Position numbers and translations under genes: made by a program. Source: Sphingomonadales bacterium (lineage in GTDB: Bacteria > Pseudomonadota > Alphaproteobacteria > Sphingomonadales > Sphingomonadaceae). Taken from it: 15,122 nt of DNA. Under the pieces are notes generated by a model. It saw nothing but the letters and a program-made list of their open reading frames with translations. It was not told the origin of the DNA and did not search any database. The stretch lies in the NCBI GenBank assembly GCA_004292705.1, contig RDXA01000356.1, positions 1 through 15,122 on the forward strand, in the 5' to 3' direction. This document shows positions 7,240 to 14,458 of this stretch, piece after piece (the stretch's first letter is position 1; every line of letters begins with the position of its first letter).

Positions 7240-7629
7240 TCAAAGCCCGGCAGTGGCCTTCATCAGATCGCAGGCGGGCATCATGGCCCTGATGCGCGCC
7301 TCGCCATCAGGGTTATCATTGTTTTCAACACCCTTGGTGGCGATCATGACGATGTTTTCGCGCGTAAGACCGGTATCCATCATCTGCGCCATCACGCGCA
7401 CGAAGAATTCGCGCCCACCGTTCGCTTCGGCATCAGGATAGGCCGCCCCGCGGGGGTCGCCCGCCTTCTGCCAGCGGCTGACGGTGGCATAGGCCAGCGC
7501 GCACCGCGCGGCAGCGGCGTCTTTCAGGGGTAGCTCCTCTATCGCAATGACGTCGGCGCGAGTGTCCTGAGCAGACGGGGGCGCGGGCGAGGCGCCCTGG
7601 AGCGCAAGTGCGGCGGCAAGGAGAGGCAT
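7240..7629 (-). CDS. Small exported protein of unknown function
   Basis: I do not recognise this family. From the ATG at 7629 it has 129 residues. The first 20 or so (MPLLAAALALQ then Ala/Pro/Ser-rich) look like a signal peptide ending near PSAQ, so the product is probably periplasmic. The mature part is about 105 residues, largely helical in character, with only two cysteines (in RCALAY and PACDLM), which could form a disulfide. Another in-frame ATG lies two codons upstream (7635). The second is preferred because GAGG sits 8 bases before it and only 2 before the first. A longer frame reaching 7722 adds residues unlike a protein start. It is divergent from the VOC gene and 77 bp upstream of the FzlA-like gene on the same strand. 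Confidence 0.7.
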   Translation of the reverse strand: MPLLAAALALQGASPAPPSAQDTRADVIAIEELPLKDAAAARCALAYATVSRWQKAGDPRGAAYPDAEANGGREFFVRVMAQMMDTGLTRENIVMIATKGVENNDNPDGEARIRAMMPACDLMKATAGL

Positions 7630-7745
7630 GATCATGGCCTCTTCTATGCACCGGCATCTGAACCGCGCGCTACCGGAAACGCCATTGCCGTGTGGAAAAT
7701 TCCGTCCTAATCCGCAACTCACCTTCTGAGAGGAGACGCATACCC

Positions 7746-8138
7746 ATGTTCAGTCACATCATGGTCGGCACCAACGACTTCGACCGCGCCAAGGCGTTTT
7801 ATGACGCCGTGCTTGGCACGCTTGGCGCCGGGCCGGGCAACGTCAATGAAGCGGCCACCGGCCACAAGCGAGCCTTCTGGTTCCACAATGGCGGGATCTT
7901 CGCGATCAGCCAGCCGATCAATGATGCACCCGCTTGTGTCGCCAATGGCTCCACCATCGGGTTTGCCTGTGACAGTCTGGAGCAGGTGCAGGCGTTTCAC
8001 GATGCGGCCGTCGCGGCGGGCGGCACGTCGATCGAAGACCCGCCGGGCCCGCGCACCGGGGCAATGGGCACGCTGAACCTCGGCTATGTGCTCGATCTGG
8101 ATGGCCACAAGCTGTGCATGCTGCACCGCGCGGGCTGA
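7746..8138 (+). CDS. VOC (glyoxalase/bleomycin-resistance/dioxygenase) fold protein
   Basis: The protein has 130 residues forming one vicinal-oxygen-chelate domain of paired beta-alpha-beta-beta-beta units. It starts FSHIMVGTNDFDRAKAFYD with the usual first metal-type histidine (His4) and ends with the LDGHKLCML strand typical of the family's second half. No substrate can be named; related proteins include lactoylglutathione-lyase-like and resistance proteins. ATG at 7746 follows AGGAG (7731-7735) by 10 bases. The frame extends back to 7692 but without a start near a ribosome binding site. The stop is 2 bp from the stop of convergent metW, so the transcript must end inside metW. Confidence 0.88.
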   Translation: MFSHIMVGTNDFDRAKAFYDAVLGTLGAGPGNVNEAATGHKRAFWFHNGGIFAISQPINDAPACVANGSTIGFACDSLEQVQAFHDAAVAAGGTSIEDPPGPRTGAMGTLNLGYVLDLDGHKLCMLHRAG

Positions 8139-8140
8139 CC

Positions 8141-8728
8141 TCACCGGCTTAATTCGAACACCGCGAATTCGGCGCGCCAGTTAGCTGCTGGCGCGCCGAT
8201 TTGCTGTTCATTGGCAAAAAACCACGCACGTTCGATCCTAGCACCCTTGGCCTTCGCGAGTTCGCGGAAATCCTCGATCGTGACGTGGTGAATGTTCTGG
8301 GTTTCATACCAGCTCACCGGCAGCGCGCGGGTAACCGGCATCCGTCCGCCCACAAGCAGCGCCGCGCGGGTGCGCCAATGGGCGAAGTTGGGGAACGACA
8401 CAAACGCACGGCGGCCCACCCGCAGCAGCTCGTCCAGCATCAGGTCTGGCCGGATTGCGGTCTGCAGTGTCTGGCTGAGGATCGCGTAATCGAACGCCTT
8501 GTCAGGGTAGTTCGCAAGATCGAGATTGGCGTCGCCCTGCACCACGCTGAGGCCGCGAGACACACAGCGTTCGACCAGAGCGCCGTCAAGCTCCATGCCG
8601 CGCGCATCGCAACCGCTGGCGTTTTCCAGTTCCGCCATGAGAGCGCCGTCGCCGCAACCGATATCGAGCACGCGGCTGCCCGGTGTGACATGCGCCGCGA
8701 TGGCGGCAAGGTCAGGCCGCAAGCTCAT
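8141..8728 (-). CDS. metW: Methionine biosynthesis protein MetW
   Basis: MetW is a methyltransferase-fold protein required with MetX for methionine biosynthesis in many proteobacteria; its partnership with MetX is known, its chemistry less so. The protein has 195 residues, a usual length. The SAM-binding glycine-rich motif is VLDIGCGDG (20-28), followed by a conserved acidic MELDGALVERC segment and QGDANLDL. LSQTLQ and FPNFAHWRTR are hallmarks of MetW. The start codon overlaps the metX stop in ATGA (8725-8728), giving translational coupling. Its 3' coding end contains a perfect 12-bp inverted repeat that probably terminates the convergent VOC gene. Confidence 0.96.
   Translation of the reverse strand: MSLRPDLAAIAAHVTPGSRVLDIGCGDGALMAELENASGCDARGMELDGALVERCVSRGLSVVQGDANLDLANYPDKAFDYAILSQTLQTAIRPDLMLDELLRVGRRAFVSFPNFAHWRTRAALLVGGRMPVTRALPVSWYETQNIHHVTIEDFRELAKAKGARIERAWFFANEQQIGAPAANWRAEFAVFELSR
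8169..8199 (+). terminator. 12-bp hairpin inside metW, likely terminator for the VOC gene
   Basis: TCGGCGCGCCAG (8169-8180) and CTGGCGCGCCGA (8188-8199) are perfect inverted repeats of 12 bp with a 7-base loop. On the plus strand TTT (8200-8202) and a further TT follow. It lies 31-61 bases after the VOC stop, so it is well placed as an intrinsic terminator. At the same time it encodes the C-terminal region of MetW on the other strand. The tail is short on T, so efficiency is uncertain. Confidence 0.55.
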
Positions 8729-9822
8729 TCGACGAAGCCCTTCACCACCCGGTCAAGCTGGTCGTGTTCGAGCAGGAAGGAATCATGCCCGTTTGGCGCC
8801 GACAGCTCGACGAAGCTCACCTTCGCACCGGCCGCGTTCAGGGCGTGGACCACATGGCGACTCTCGGCAGTGGGATAAAGCCAGTCGGTATCAAAGCTGA
8901 CGATGCAGAACCGCGCTTGCGAACCCGCGAAGGCATCGGCGAGTTTGCCGCCGTGCTCCTCAGCGATGTCGAAATAGTCCATCGCGCGGGTGATGTAGAG
9001 GTATGAGTTCGCGTCGAAGCGCCGGGTGAAACCGCTACCTTGATACCTCAGGTAGCTTTCGACCTGGAACTCGGCATCGAAGCCGAAGCCCTTGGCCTCG
9101 CGGTCCTGCAAGCGGCGGCCGAACTTCTCGGTCAGCCCCGCTTCCGAAAGGTAGGTGATGTGCGCCGCCATCCGCGCCACGGCGAGGCCGTTGTCGGGCT
9201 TGGCATCGGCCGCGTAGTAATCGCCCTCGGCCCACGCCGGATCCGCCATGATCGCCTGCCGCCCGACCTCATGGAAGGCGATGTTCTGCGCCGAGTGTCG
9301 CGCGGTGGAGGCAATCACCAGCACCCGCGCGGCGCGTGTCGGCCAGTTGGCCGCGAGGCTCAGGGCCTGCATCCCGCCCATCGACCCGCCGACCACGGCA
9401 TGGAGCCTGTCGATCCCCAACCCGTCGAGCAGCGCCACCAGCCCGCGCACCATGTCGCGGATGGTGATGACGGGGAAGCGCATCGCGTAAGGCGCGCCGT
9501 CCGGCGCTGGGCTGGCGGGGCCGCTCGATCCCATGCAGCTGCCGATCACATTGGCGCAGATGACGAAGTGGCGGTCGGTGTCGATCGGCTTTCCCGGCCC
9601 CACCATCCGTTCCCACCAGCCGGGCTTGCCGGTGATCGGGTGCGGGCTGGCGAGGTACTGGTCGCCGGTCAGCGCATGGCACACCAGCACCGCATTGCTC
9701 TTGTCATCCGCCAGCGTGCCATAGGTCTCGTAAGCGATCTCGCAGCCCTCAAGCGCCTGCCCGCTGTCGAGCGGAAGGGGGTCGGGGAGCGGATAGACCT
9801 TGGAGAGCGGGGCGGCGTTCAT
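8725..9822 (-). CDS. metX: Homoserine O-acyltransferase MetX
   Basis: Alpha/beta-hydrolase-fold enzyme that acylates L-homoserine, the committed step towards methionine. From the ATG at 9822 it has 365 residues. The catalytic triad is visible: nucleophile Ser147 in GGSMGG, Asp313 in SFDTDWLYP and His346 in NGHDSF. The GSCMGSSGP segment (94-102) lines the active site. MetX family members differ in using acetyl-CoA or succinyl-CoA, and I cannot decide the donor by eye. GTG at 9831 would add three residues; neither start has its own ribosome binding site. A 12-codon ORF with a strong site ends in ATGA on the 9822 start, which favours 9822. It is co-transcribed with metW and divergent from hisC. 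Confidence 0.94.
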   Translation of the reverse strand: MNAAPLSKVYPLPDPLPLDSGQALEGCEIAYETYGTLADDKSNAVLVCHALTGDQYLASPHPITGKPGWWERMVGPGKPIDTDRHFVICANVIGSCMGSSGPASPAPDGAPYAMRFPVITIRDMVRGLVALLDGLGIDRLHAVVGGSMGGMQALSLAANWPTRAARVLVIASTARHSAQNIAFHEVGRQAIMADPAWAEGDYYAADAKPDNGLAVARMAAHITYLSEAGLTEKFGRRLQDREAKGFGFDAEFQVESYLRYQGSGFTRRFDANSYLYITRAMDYFDIAEEHGGKLADAFAGSQARFCIVSFDTDWLYPTAESRHVVHALNAAGAKVSFVELSAPNGHDSFLLEHDQLDRVVKGFVE

Positions 9823-9857
9823 GGGCGGCACGCGAATTGGGGGAGCCCCCCGCCCAT
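9819..9857 (-). CDS. Possible 12-codon leader ORF coupled to metX
   Basis: On the minus strand GAGGAGGAG lies 8 bases before an ATG at 9857 that opens a 12-codon frame (MGGGLPQFACRP) ending in TGA at 9819-9821. That stop shares the ATGA with the metX start. The frame includes a G/C run able to form a 5-bp GGGGG/CCCCC hairpin. It may be a leader peptide feeding ribosomes to metX. Alternatively the true metX start is here and a one-base error in the G or C run hides it. The product is not a recognised peptide. Confidence 0.35.
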   Translation of the reverse strand: MGGGLPQFACRP

Positions 9858-9879
9858 GTCAATCGCTCCTCCTCGGGCG

Positions 9880-9893
9880 GCGCGTTTTCGCGC
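9880..9893. promoter_or_regulatory. Inverted repeat GCGCG-TTTT-CGCGC in metX/hisC divergent spacer
   Basis: A 5-bp perfect inverted repeat with a 4-base spacer sits in the 109-bp region from which metX and hisC diverge. It could be an operator serving both directions or a small hairpin. I see no clear sigma-70 promoter here, and no recognisable SAM-II riboswitch upstream of metX. Confidence 0.3.
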
Positions 9894-9931
9894 TGTATTC
9901 GCACCGGCAAACTGGCTATCGCGCACGTCCG

Positions 9932-11029
9932 ATGTCGAGACCCGAACCCAAACCCTGGATCGCGCAGATCCACGCCTACGTCCCCGGCAAGTCCAAGTCG
10001 GCGAGCGGCAAGCCGCTGGTGAAGCTGTCGGCCAACGAGAACCCCTTGGGCTCCTCGCCCGCAGCGCTGGCCGCGCTGGCCGAGGGGCACGTGGCCGCCG
10101 ACTATCCCGATCCCGATGCGCAGGCGCTGCGCGAGGCAATCGCCGAGGTTCACGGGCTCGACCCTGCTCTCGTCGTCTGCGGCACCGGCTCGGGCGAGCT
10201 GCTCCACTGCGCGGTGCAGGCGCTGGCCGGGCCGGAGGACGAGGTGGTGATGTCGCGCTACTCCTTCTCGCTCTACCCGTTGCTCGCGCAGAAGGTCGGT
10301 GCGACGCCCGTCTTCGCCGCGCCCGAGGGCTACGGGGCGAGCGTCGACAACCTGCTCGCCGCCGTGACGGCGCGCACCCGGGTGGTGCTGCTCGACAACC
10401 CCAACAATCCCGTCGGCACCTTCCTGCCGCCAGCCGAAGTCGCCCGCCTTCACGCCGGCCTGCCGCCGCACGTGCTGCTGGTGGTCGACGAGGCCTATGG
10501 CGAGTACATCGATCCCGCTCACCAGAGTGCTGCCTTCGCCCTCGCCAAGGCGCACGAGAACGTGCTGGTCAGCCGCACCTTCTCCAAGGCCTATGGCCTC
10601 GCCTCGGAGCGGGTCGGCTGGGTCACCGGCCCGGCCCACCTCATCGACCTCGTCAACCGCCTGCGGGGCGCGTTCAATGTCTCGGTCAGCGGGCAGAAGG
10701 CCGCCATCGCCGCGCTGGGTGACCAGACCTTCGTCGCCGAAGCCCGCGACCACAACACCCGCGAACGCGCACGGCTGGCCGAGGCCATCGCCGCGCTGGG
10801 CAACCACGGCATCTCCGCTTCCCCGAGCGAAGCCAACTTCCTCCTCGTCCACTTCGAGGGCGAGGTGACCGCCACAGCGGCGCTCGAGGCGCTGGCGGAG
10901 GCCGGATACGCCGTGCGCCACCTGCCTTCGCAGGGCCTGCCCAACGCGCTGCGTATCACCATCGGCACCACCCCGGCGACCACCAACGTCATCGCCACGC
11001 TGCGCCAGCTGTGCGGCGAGACGGCATGA
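9932..11029 (+). CDS. hisC: Histidinol-phosphate aminotransferase (HisC)
   Basis: Fold-type I PLP enzyme that transaminates imidazole-acetol phosphate in histidine synthesis. It has 365 residues from ATG 9932. Motifs include ANENPLG near the N-terminus, Asn in DNPNNPVGT (155-163), Asp186 in VVDEAYGEY, and the PLP lysine Lys219 in TFSKAYGLA followed by Arg227. No good ribosome binding site precedes the ATG; the frame runs back to 9800, but that region overlaps metX and is not protein-like. The stop overlaps the tyrC start in ATGA (11026-11029). Pairing with a prephenate dehydrogenase suggests it also transaminates aromatic precursors, as reported for the Zymomonas homolog; this is inference here. 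Confidence 0.93.
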   Translation: MSRPEPKPWIAQIHAYVPGKSKSASGKPLVKLSANENPLGSSPAALAALAEGHVAADYPDPDAQALREAIAEVHGLDPALVVCGTGSGELLHCAVQALAGPEDEVVMSRYSFSLYPLLAQKVGATPVFAAPEGYGASVDNLLAAVTARTRVVLLDNPNNPVGTFLPPAEVARLHAGLPPHVLLVVDEAYGEYIDPAHQSAAFALAKAHENVLVSRTFSKAYGLASERVGWVTGPAHLIDLVNRLRGAFNVSVSGQKAAIAALGDQTFVAEARDHNTRERARLAEAIAALGNHGISASPSEANFLLVHFEGEVTATAALEALAEAGYAVRHLPSQGLPNALRITIGTTPATTNVIATLRQLCGETA

Positions 11030-11934
11030 CCATCGCCCGCGTCGCGATCATCGGCCTCGGCCTGCTCGGCGGCTCGATCGGGCTGGCGATCAAGGCCCGC
11101 GCGCCGCACATTGCCACTACCGGCTGGGATCGCGATCCTGCGGTGCGGGCGCGGGCGGCGGAGCGCGGGCTGGCAGGCACCATCGCCGACACTCCCGAAG
11201 CCGCCGTCGCGAACGCCGACCTCGTGATCCTCTGCGTCCCGGTCGGCGCGATGGGCGATGCGGCGCGGGCGATTGCGCCGGGCCTCAAGCCTGATGCGAT
11301 CATCAGCGACGTCGGATCGTCCAAGGAGGCCGTCGCCGCCGCGCTGGCCGAGGCCCTGCCGAACGCCTGCATCATCCCCGCCCACCCCGTAGCGGGCACC
11401 GAGCAGAGCGGGCCGGAGGCGGGCTTTGCCACCCTGTTCGCCGGCCGCTGGTGCATCATCACCCCGCCCGAAACCTGCGATCCCGCCGCGCTGGCAGCCC
11501 TGAGCGATTTCTGGACGCAGCTCGGCTCCAAGGTCGAGCTGATGGACGCCGCGCACCACGATCTCGTGCTCGCGGTCACCAGCCACATCCCGCATCTCAT
11601 CGCCTACACCATCGTCGGCACGGCGAGCGATCTGGAAGACGTGACCCAGAGCGAGGTCATCAAGTACTCCGCCGGGGGCTTCCGCGATTTCACCCGCATT
11701 GCCGCGTCCGATCCGGTGATGTGGCGCGACGTGTTCCTGACCAACCGGGGCGCGGTGCTCGAGATGCTCGGCCGCTTCACCGAGGACCTCACCGCGTTGC
11801 AACGCGCGATCCGGTCAGGCGACGGGGACACGCTGTTCGATCTCTTCACCCGCACCCGCGCGATCCGGCGGCAGGTGATCGAGCAGGGGCAGGACGACGA
11901 ACGACCCGATTTCGGGCGCGGCCACGGGGACTGA
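11026..11934 (+). CDS. tyrC: Prephenate/arogenate dehydrogenase family protein
   Basis: Oxidatively decarboxylates prephenate (and/or arogenate) in tyrosine synthesis. It has 302 residues. The N-terminal Rossmann domain shows GLGLLGGS (10-17); Asp35 at the end of the second strand (GWD) suggests NAD rather than NADP. Conserved motifs follow: DVGSSK (95-100), HPVAGTEQSG (120-129) and TSHIPH (185-190). The C-terminal half is helical, as in the TyrA dehydrogenase domain. There is no chorismate mutase domain and no clear ACT domain, so feedback control may be weak or exerted elsewhere. ATG at 11026 lies within the hisC stop (ATGA), so translation is coupled. Whether the substrate is prephenate only or both cannot be read from the sequence. 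Confidence 0.94.
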   Translation: MTIARVAIIGLGLLGGSIGLAIKARAPHIATTGWDRDPAVRARAAERGLAGTIADTPEAAVANADLVILCVPVGAMGDAARAIAPGLKPDAIISDVGSSKEAVAAALAEALPNACIIPAHPVAGTEQSGPEAGFATLFAGRWCIITPPETCDPAALAALSDFWTQLGSKVELMDAAHHDLVLAVTSHIPHLIAYTIVGTASDLEDVTQSEVIKYSAGGFRDFTRIAASDPVMWRDVFLTNRGAVLEMLGRFTEDLTALQRAIRSGDGDTLFDLFTRTRAIRRQVIEQGQDDERPDFGRGHGD

Positions 11935-12189
11935 CTGGCGGCCCCTCCTCCCTCCAGCCCGCCTGTTGGAGACACATGAGACACTGTCCGGAACAGAAAA
12001 ATCGCCCTCCGCTCTGGGTGCAATCAAACGGCGGGAAAGGCGGGCCAGACTGCGCATACCCGGCACCCTGTCACGCCGCCGCCGAGTAGGAAAGCGCCCC
12101 GGAGCAATCGCAGGGCAGGACAGGCATTCCCTGCCCATGGTGATCGCATCAACAGATGACAGAGCGGCCCTGTGGCGCCCGAACGCCAG
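11935..12189. other. 255-bp non-coding spacer between convergent tyrC and MATE genes
   Basis: No credible gene. It holds GGGCAGG (12113-12119) paired with CCTGCCC (12130-12136), a 7-bp stem with a 10-base loop and no T-run. On the minus strand there is an imperfect stem (12005-12011 with 12029-12035, one mismatch) followed by TTTTT (plus-strand AAAAA, 11997-12001), which could be a weak terminator for the MATE transcript. Confidence 0.5.
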
Positions 12190-13578
12190 TCACCGCCACT
12201 TGGCGATCTTCACGGCGAGCGTCGTCCCCAAGCCCATGACAATCATCGCACCGGCCGAAAGCAGAAAGACATCTTCGGCTCTGGCGTCTGGCCCGAGGAC
12301 AATCGTGCCGCCGACCACGATGACGACAAAGCGCGCCGCCTGTGCGAGGATTACGCCGCCCATACGTCCTGCCCCTTGCGAGGCGAAGTACAGGCACAGG
12401 CCAAGGCCGAAGAACCCGAAGCCGTAGCCGGCAATTCCGAGATAGGTATAGGCGGCCAAACGGACAGGCGCGGCATCGGTGAACAGATTGGCCCACAGGC
12501 CGGGCATCCACGCGATGACGATCCCGATGAGAGCGAGCACCGCGAAAGCCAGTCCGCCCGACGTCCAGGCGACATTGCGCGCTCGCTCCAGATTGCCCGA
12601 GCCCAGCGCCGTCCCGACCATCGGCACCGAGGCCACACCCACCGAAAAAGCAATCGGGATCAGCAGAAATTCCAGCCTTACCCCAATCCCGTAGCCCGCC
12701 AGCGCCTCCGGCCCCAGTTCGGCGACAAGCCGGGTCAAGACCAGCACCGATCCAACTGAAAACAGCGGGGAGAGCATGGCGACACAGCCAACCCGAAGAA
12801 GCACAGCAGCATGGGTCGCCCTGACCGCGGCAGCATCAAGGCTCAGGCCGACAGTTGCCCGGCCCGATCCAAGATAGGCGGAAAGGACCAGCGTCGCAGT
12901 CCAGAACGCCGTGACCTGACCAATGGCGACGCCCTGCATCCCCAGCCTCGGCAAGGGGCCGATACCCAGGCCCAATGCACCGCCCACCGCCACCTGCACC
13001 AGCCCCGCTGCCAGCAATGTCGCCGCAGGCACGCCCATGTTCCCCGATCCGCGCAGGATCGAGGACAGCGTGTTCGCCAGCCAGATACCCGGGATTGCCC
13101 ATGTCGCGACGTTGGAAAAGGCCAGCGCCTGATCCAGCACCGCGCCGCTACCGCCGAGCGCGCGGAAGATGGGCTCGCCAAAGCCGCGCACCAGGGCTGC
13201 CAGCGTCAGGCCGAGAGTGACCGCGATCATAACCGCTGCCCGTGCAAGGCCGCGCGCTGCATCGACGTCCCCTGCACCCAACGCACGGCTGATAGCACCG
13301 GATATGGTGCCTCCCATGGCACCTGCCGATAGCATCTGCATCAGCATGAAGATCGGGAACGCCAATGCGATCCCGCCAAGTGCCGCAACGCCGATTCTGC
13401 CGACATAAGCCGTCTCGGCAATCGACACGACGGCGGACGAACCCAGCGCAATCAGGTTGGGCAACGTCAACAAGAGCAGCGTCGGGATGATCGCCCCGGA
13501 TTTGAGCATTGCCGCCCGCTTGTCAGCGCGGTGTGCGATAACGGCTGCGGGCGTTGGAGGGGGCACAGTGTGTGTCAT
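12190..13578 (-). CDS. MATE-family multidrug/toxin exporter
   Basis: Inner-membrane antiporter expected to expel cationic or other small toxic compounds using a Na+ or H+ gradient. It has 462 residues with about 12 hydrophobic segments and the internal two-fold repeat of the family. The N-terminal half contains the SIAETAYVGRIG region and NTLSSILRGSGN; the second half has YGIGVRLEFLLIPIAFSVGVASVPMVG split over two segments, all typical MATE features. No transported compound can be named. ATG at 13578 has a GAGG 5 bases upstream (plus-strand CCTC, 13584-13587). It stands alone between long spacers, and lines I counted by hand are about 60-63% GC in several places against 65-70% in neighbouring hisC, so it may have been inserted between tyrC and plsC. 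No adjacent regulator gene is present. Confidence 0.92.
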   Translation of the reverse strand: MTHTVPPPTPAAVIAHRADKRAAMLKSGAIIPTLLLLTLPNLIALGSSAVVSIAETAYVGRIGVAALGGIALAFPIFMLMQMLSAGAMGGTISGAISRALGAGDVDAARGLARAAVMIAVTLGLTLAALVRGFGEPIFRALGGSGAVLDQALAFSNVATWAIPGIWLANTLSSILRGSGNMGVPAATLLAAGLVQVAVGGALGLGIGPLPRLGMQGVAIGQVTAFWTATLVLSAYLGSGRATVGLSLDAAAVRATHAAVLLRVGCVAMLSPLFSVGSVLVLTRLVAELGPEALAGYGIGVRLEFLLIPIAFSVGVASVPMVGTALGSGNLERARNVAWTSGGLAFAVLALIGIVIAWMPGLWANLFTDAAPVRLAAYTYLGIAGYGFGFFGLGLCLYFASQGAGRMGGVILAQAARFVVIVVGGTIVLGPDARAEDVFLLSAGAMIVMGLGTTLAVKIAKWR

Positions 13579-13765
13579 GTCTGCCTCGCTTGTTTCCCGC
13601 CGCGGCAGGTCGTCAATCCTGCTGGCCGCTGCCTTGCATAGGTTCGACGCACGTCATGTCGATTCCAGATTTGCAACAGATAGCCGCCATTCGCTTCGAC
13701 ACCCATTTCCGGTCAACGGCACTGCTTCCACAATCGCCCGCGTCAGGACGTGATGCGGTGCTACC
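13579..13765. other. 187-bp spacer upstream of MATE gene
   Basis: No gene seen. It is less GC-rich than the flanking genes (one counted line, 13681-13740, is 60%). It contains the candidate MATE promoter at 13632-13662. The end next to plsC has no clear intrinsic terminator. Confidence 0.5.
13632..13662 (-). promoter_or_regulatory. Candidate promoter of the MATE gene
   Basis: On the minus strand TCGACA (13657-13662, 5 of 6 to the -35 consensus) and TATGCA (13635-13640) are 16 bases apart, about 57 bases before the ATG. The surrounding CTATGCAAGG equals the 10-mer upstream of the penicillin-binding-protein gene. TCGAC (13644-13648) and GTCGA (13658-13662) form a small inverted repeat across the spacer, possibly an operator. 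Confidence 0.35.
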
Positions 13766-14458
13766 CTACCCGTTCAGCACATTGATCGCCGCGTGCACCT
13801 GCGCCTCGACGTCGTCGCGCGGGAGGCCCGCGGGGATCTTTGCGCCGACCTTGTAGGTGATCCGTCCCGGGCGTTTGATCACGTGGTGATAGGTCGCCCC
13901 GCTATTCACCGCGATCGGCACCACCGGCAGCTTCAGCAGCTTGTAAAGCCCCGCAAACCCCGCTTGCAGCGGCGGCTGCGTGCCGTGCGCCACGCGCGTG
14001 CCTTCGGGGAAGATCACCAAGGGGCGGCCCTCGTCCAGCCGCTGTTTCGCCAGCGCCAGCATCCCGCGCAAGGTCGTTGCGCCCTTGTCGCGCGCCACCG
14101 GGATCAGGCCGTAGACCAGCGCCGAGTAGCCCCAGCCGGGGATCGCGAACAACTCCTGCTTGGCGAACACCGCCGGATGGGTAAACAGCCGCGGGGTATC
14201 GATCGCCTCGAAAAAGCTCTCGTGCTTGACCGCGATCAGCACCGGGCCATCGGGCAGGGTGCCGTCAAGCACCACCTCGATGCCGAGCAGCGTCTCAACG
14301 CACCACAAATGCCACGCGCCCCACTGCGCCACGATCCCCCGCAGCCACGCCTTGCGCGCCACAACCGCGATCACCGAGGCCAGCACCAGCACCGCGGTGC
14401 CGCCATAGAACAGCGCGTAGAAAACAAGGCTGCGAAGGGCTGCGAGCAGCGTGCTCAA
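13766..14458 (-). CDS. plsC: PlsC-like 1-acyl-glycerol-3-phosphate acyltransferase
   Basis: Membrane acyltransferase expected to convert lysophosphatidic to phosphatidic acid. It has 230 residues. An N-terminal membrane segment (about 12-34) precedes the acyltransferase domain. Motif I is KHESFFE with His79, but the position normally Asp in HX4D is Glu84. Motif III FPEGTR (150-155) and a motif IV-like VPIAVNSG (180-187) are intact. The start is TTG at 14458, overlapping the upstream stop in TTGA; no ATG occurs in-frame near the beginning. It is tightly coupled to the YdcF-like gene. Substrate could differ from lysophosphatidate (for example an ornithine-lipid or other acyl acceptor). Confidence 0.9.
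   Translation of the reverse strand: MSTLLAALRSLVFYALFYGGTAVLVLASVIAVVARKAWLRGIVAQWGAWHLWCVETLLGIEVVLDGTLPDGPVLIAVKHESFFEAIDTPRLFTHPAVFAKQELFAIPGWGYSALVYGLIPVARDKGATTLRGMLALAKQRLDEGRPLVIFPEGTRVAHGTQPPLQAGFAGLYKLLKLPVVPIAVNSGATYHHVIKRPGRITYKVGAKIPAGLPRDDVEAQVHAAINVLNG

Noticed and set aside
7233..7249. Terminator at the end of the small exported protein gene
   Set aside because: CGGGC/GCCCG gives only a 5-bp stem with a 7-base loop, overlaps the stop region and lacks a T-run.
9823..9931. SAM-II or other methionine riboswitch upstream of metX
   Set aside because: Alphaproteobacterial metX genes can carry SAM-II, but I could not fit its conserved pseudoknot; only a simple G/C hairpin and a leader-like frame are present. 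A covariance-model search would settle it.
9040..10722. Very long plus-strand open frame (560 codons) across metX antisense and hisC
   Set aside because: It reads antisense to metX and then out-of-frame through hisC; composition is Arg/Pro/Gly-rich without domain motifs, as expected of shadow frames in GC-rich DNA.
10591..11802. 403-codon minus-strand frame opposite hisC/tyrC
   Set aside because: It lies antisense to two clearly conserved enzymes and has no recognisable motif; a GC-driven shadow.
11960..12000. Possible insertion-sequence end near GACACTGTCCGGAACA
   Set aside because: It resembles some transposon termini in style, but no matching inverted copy or transposase is present in the window.
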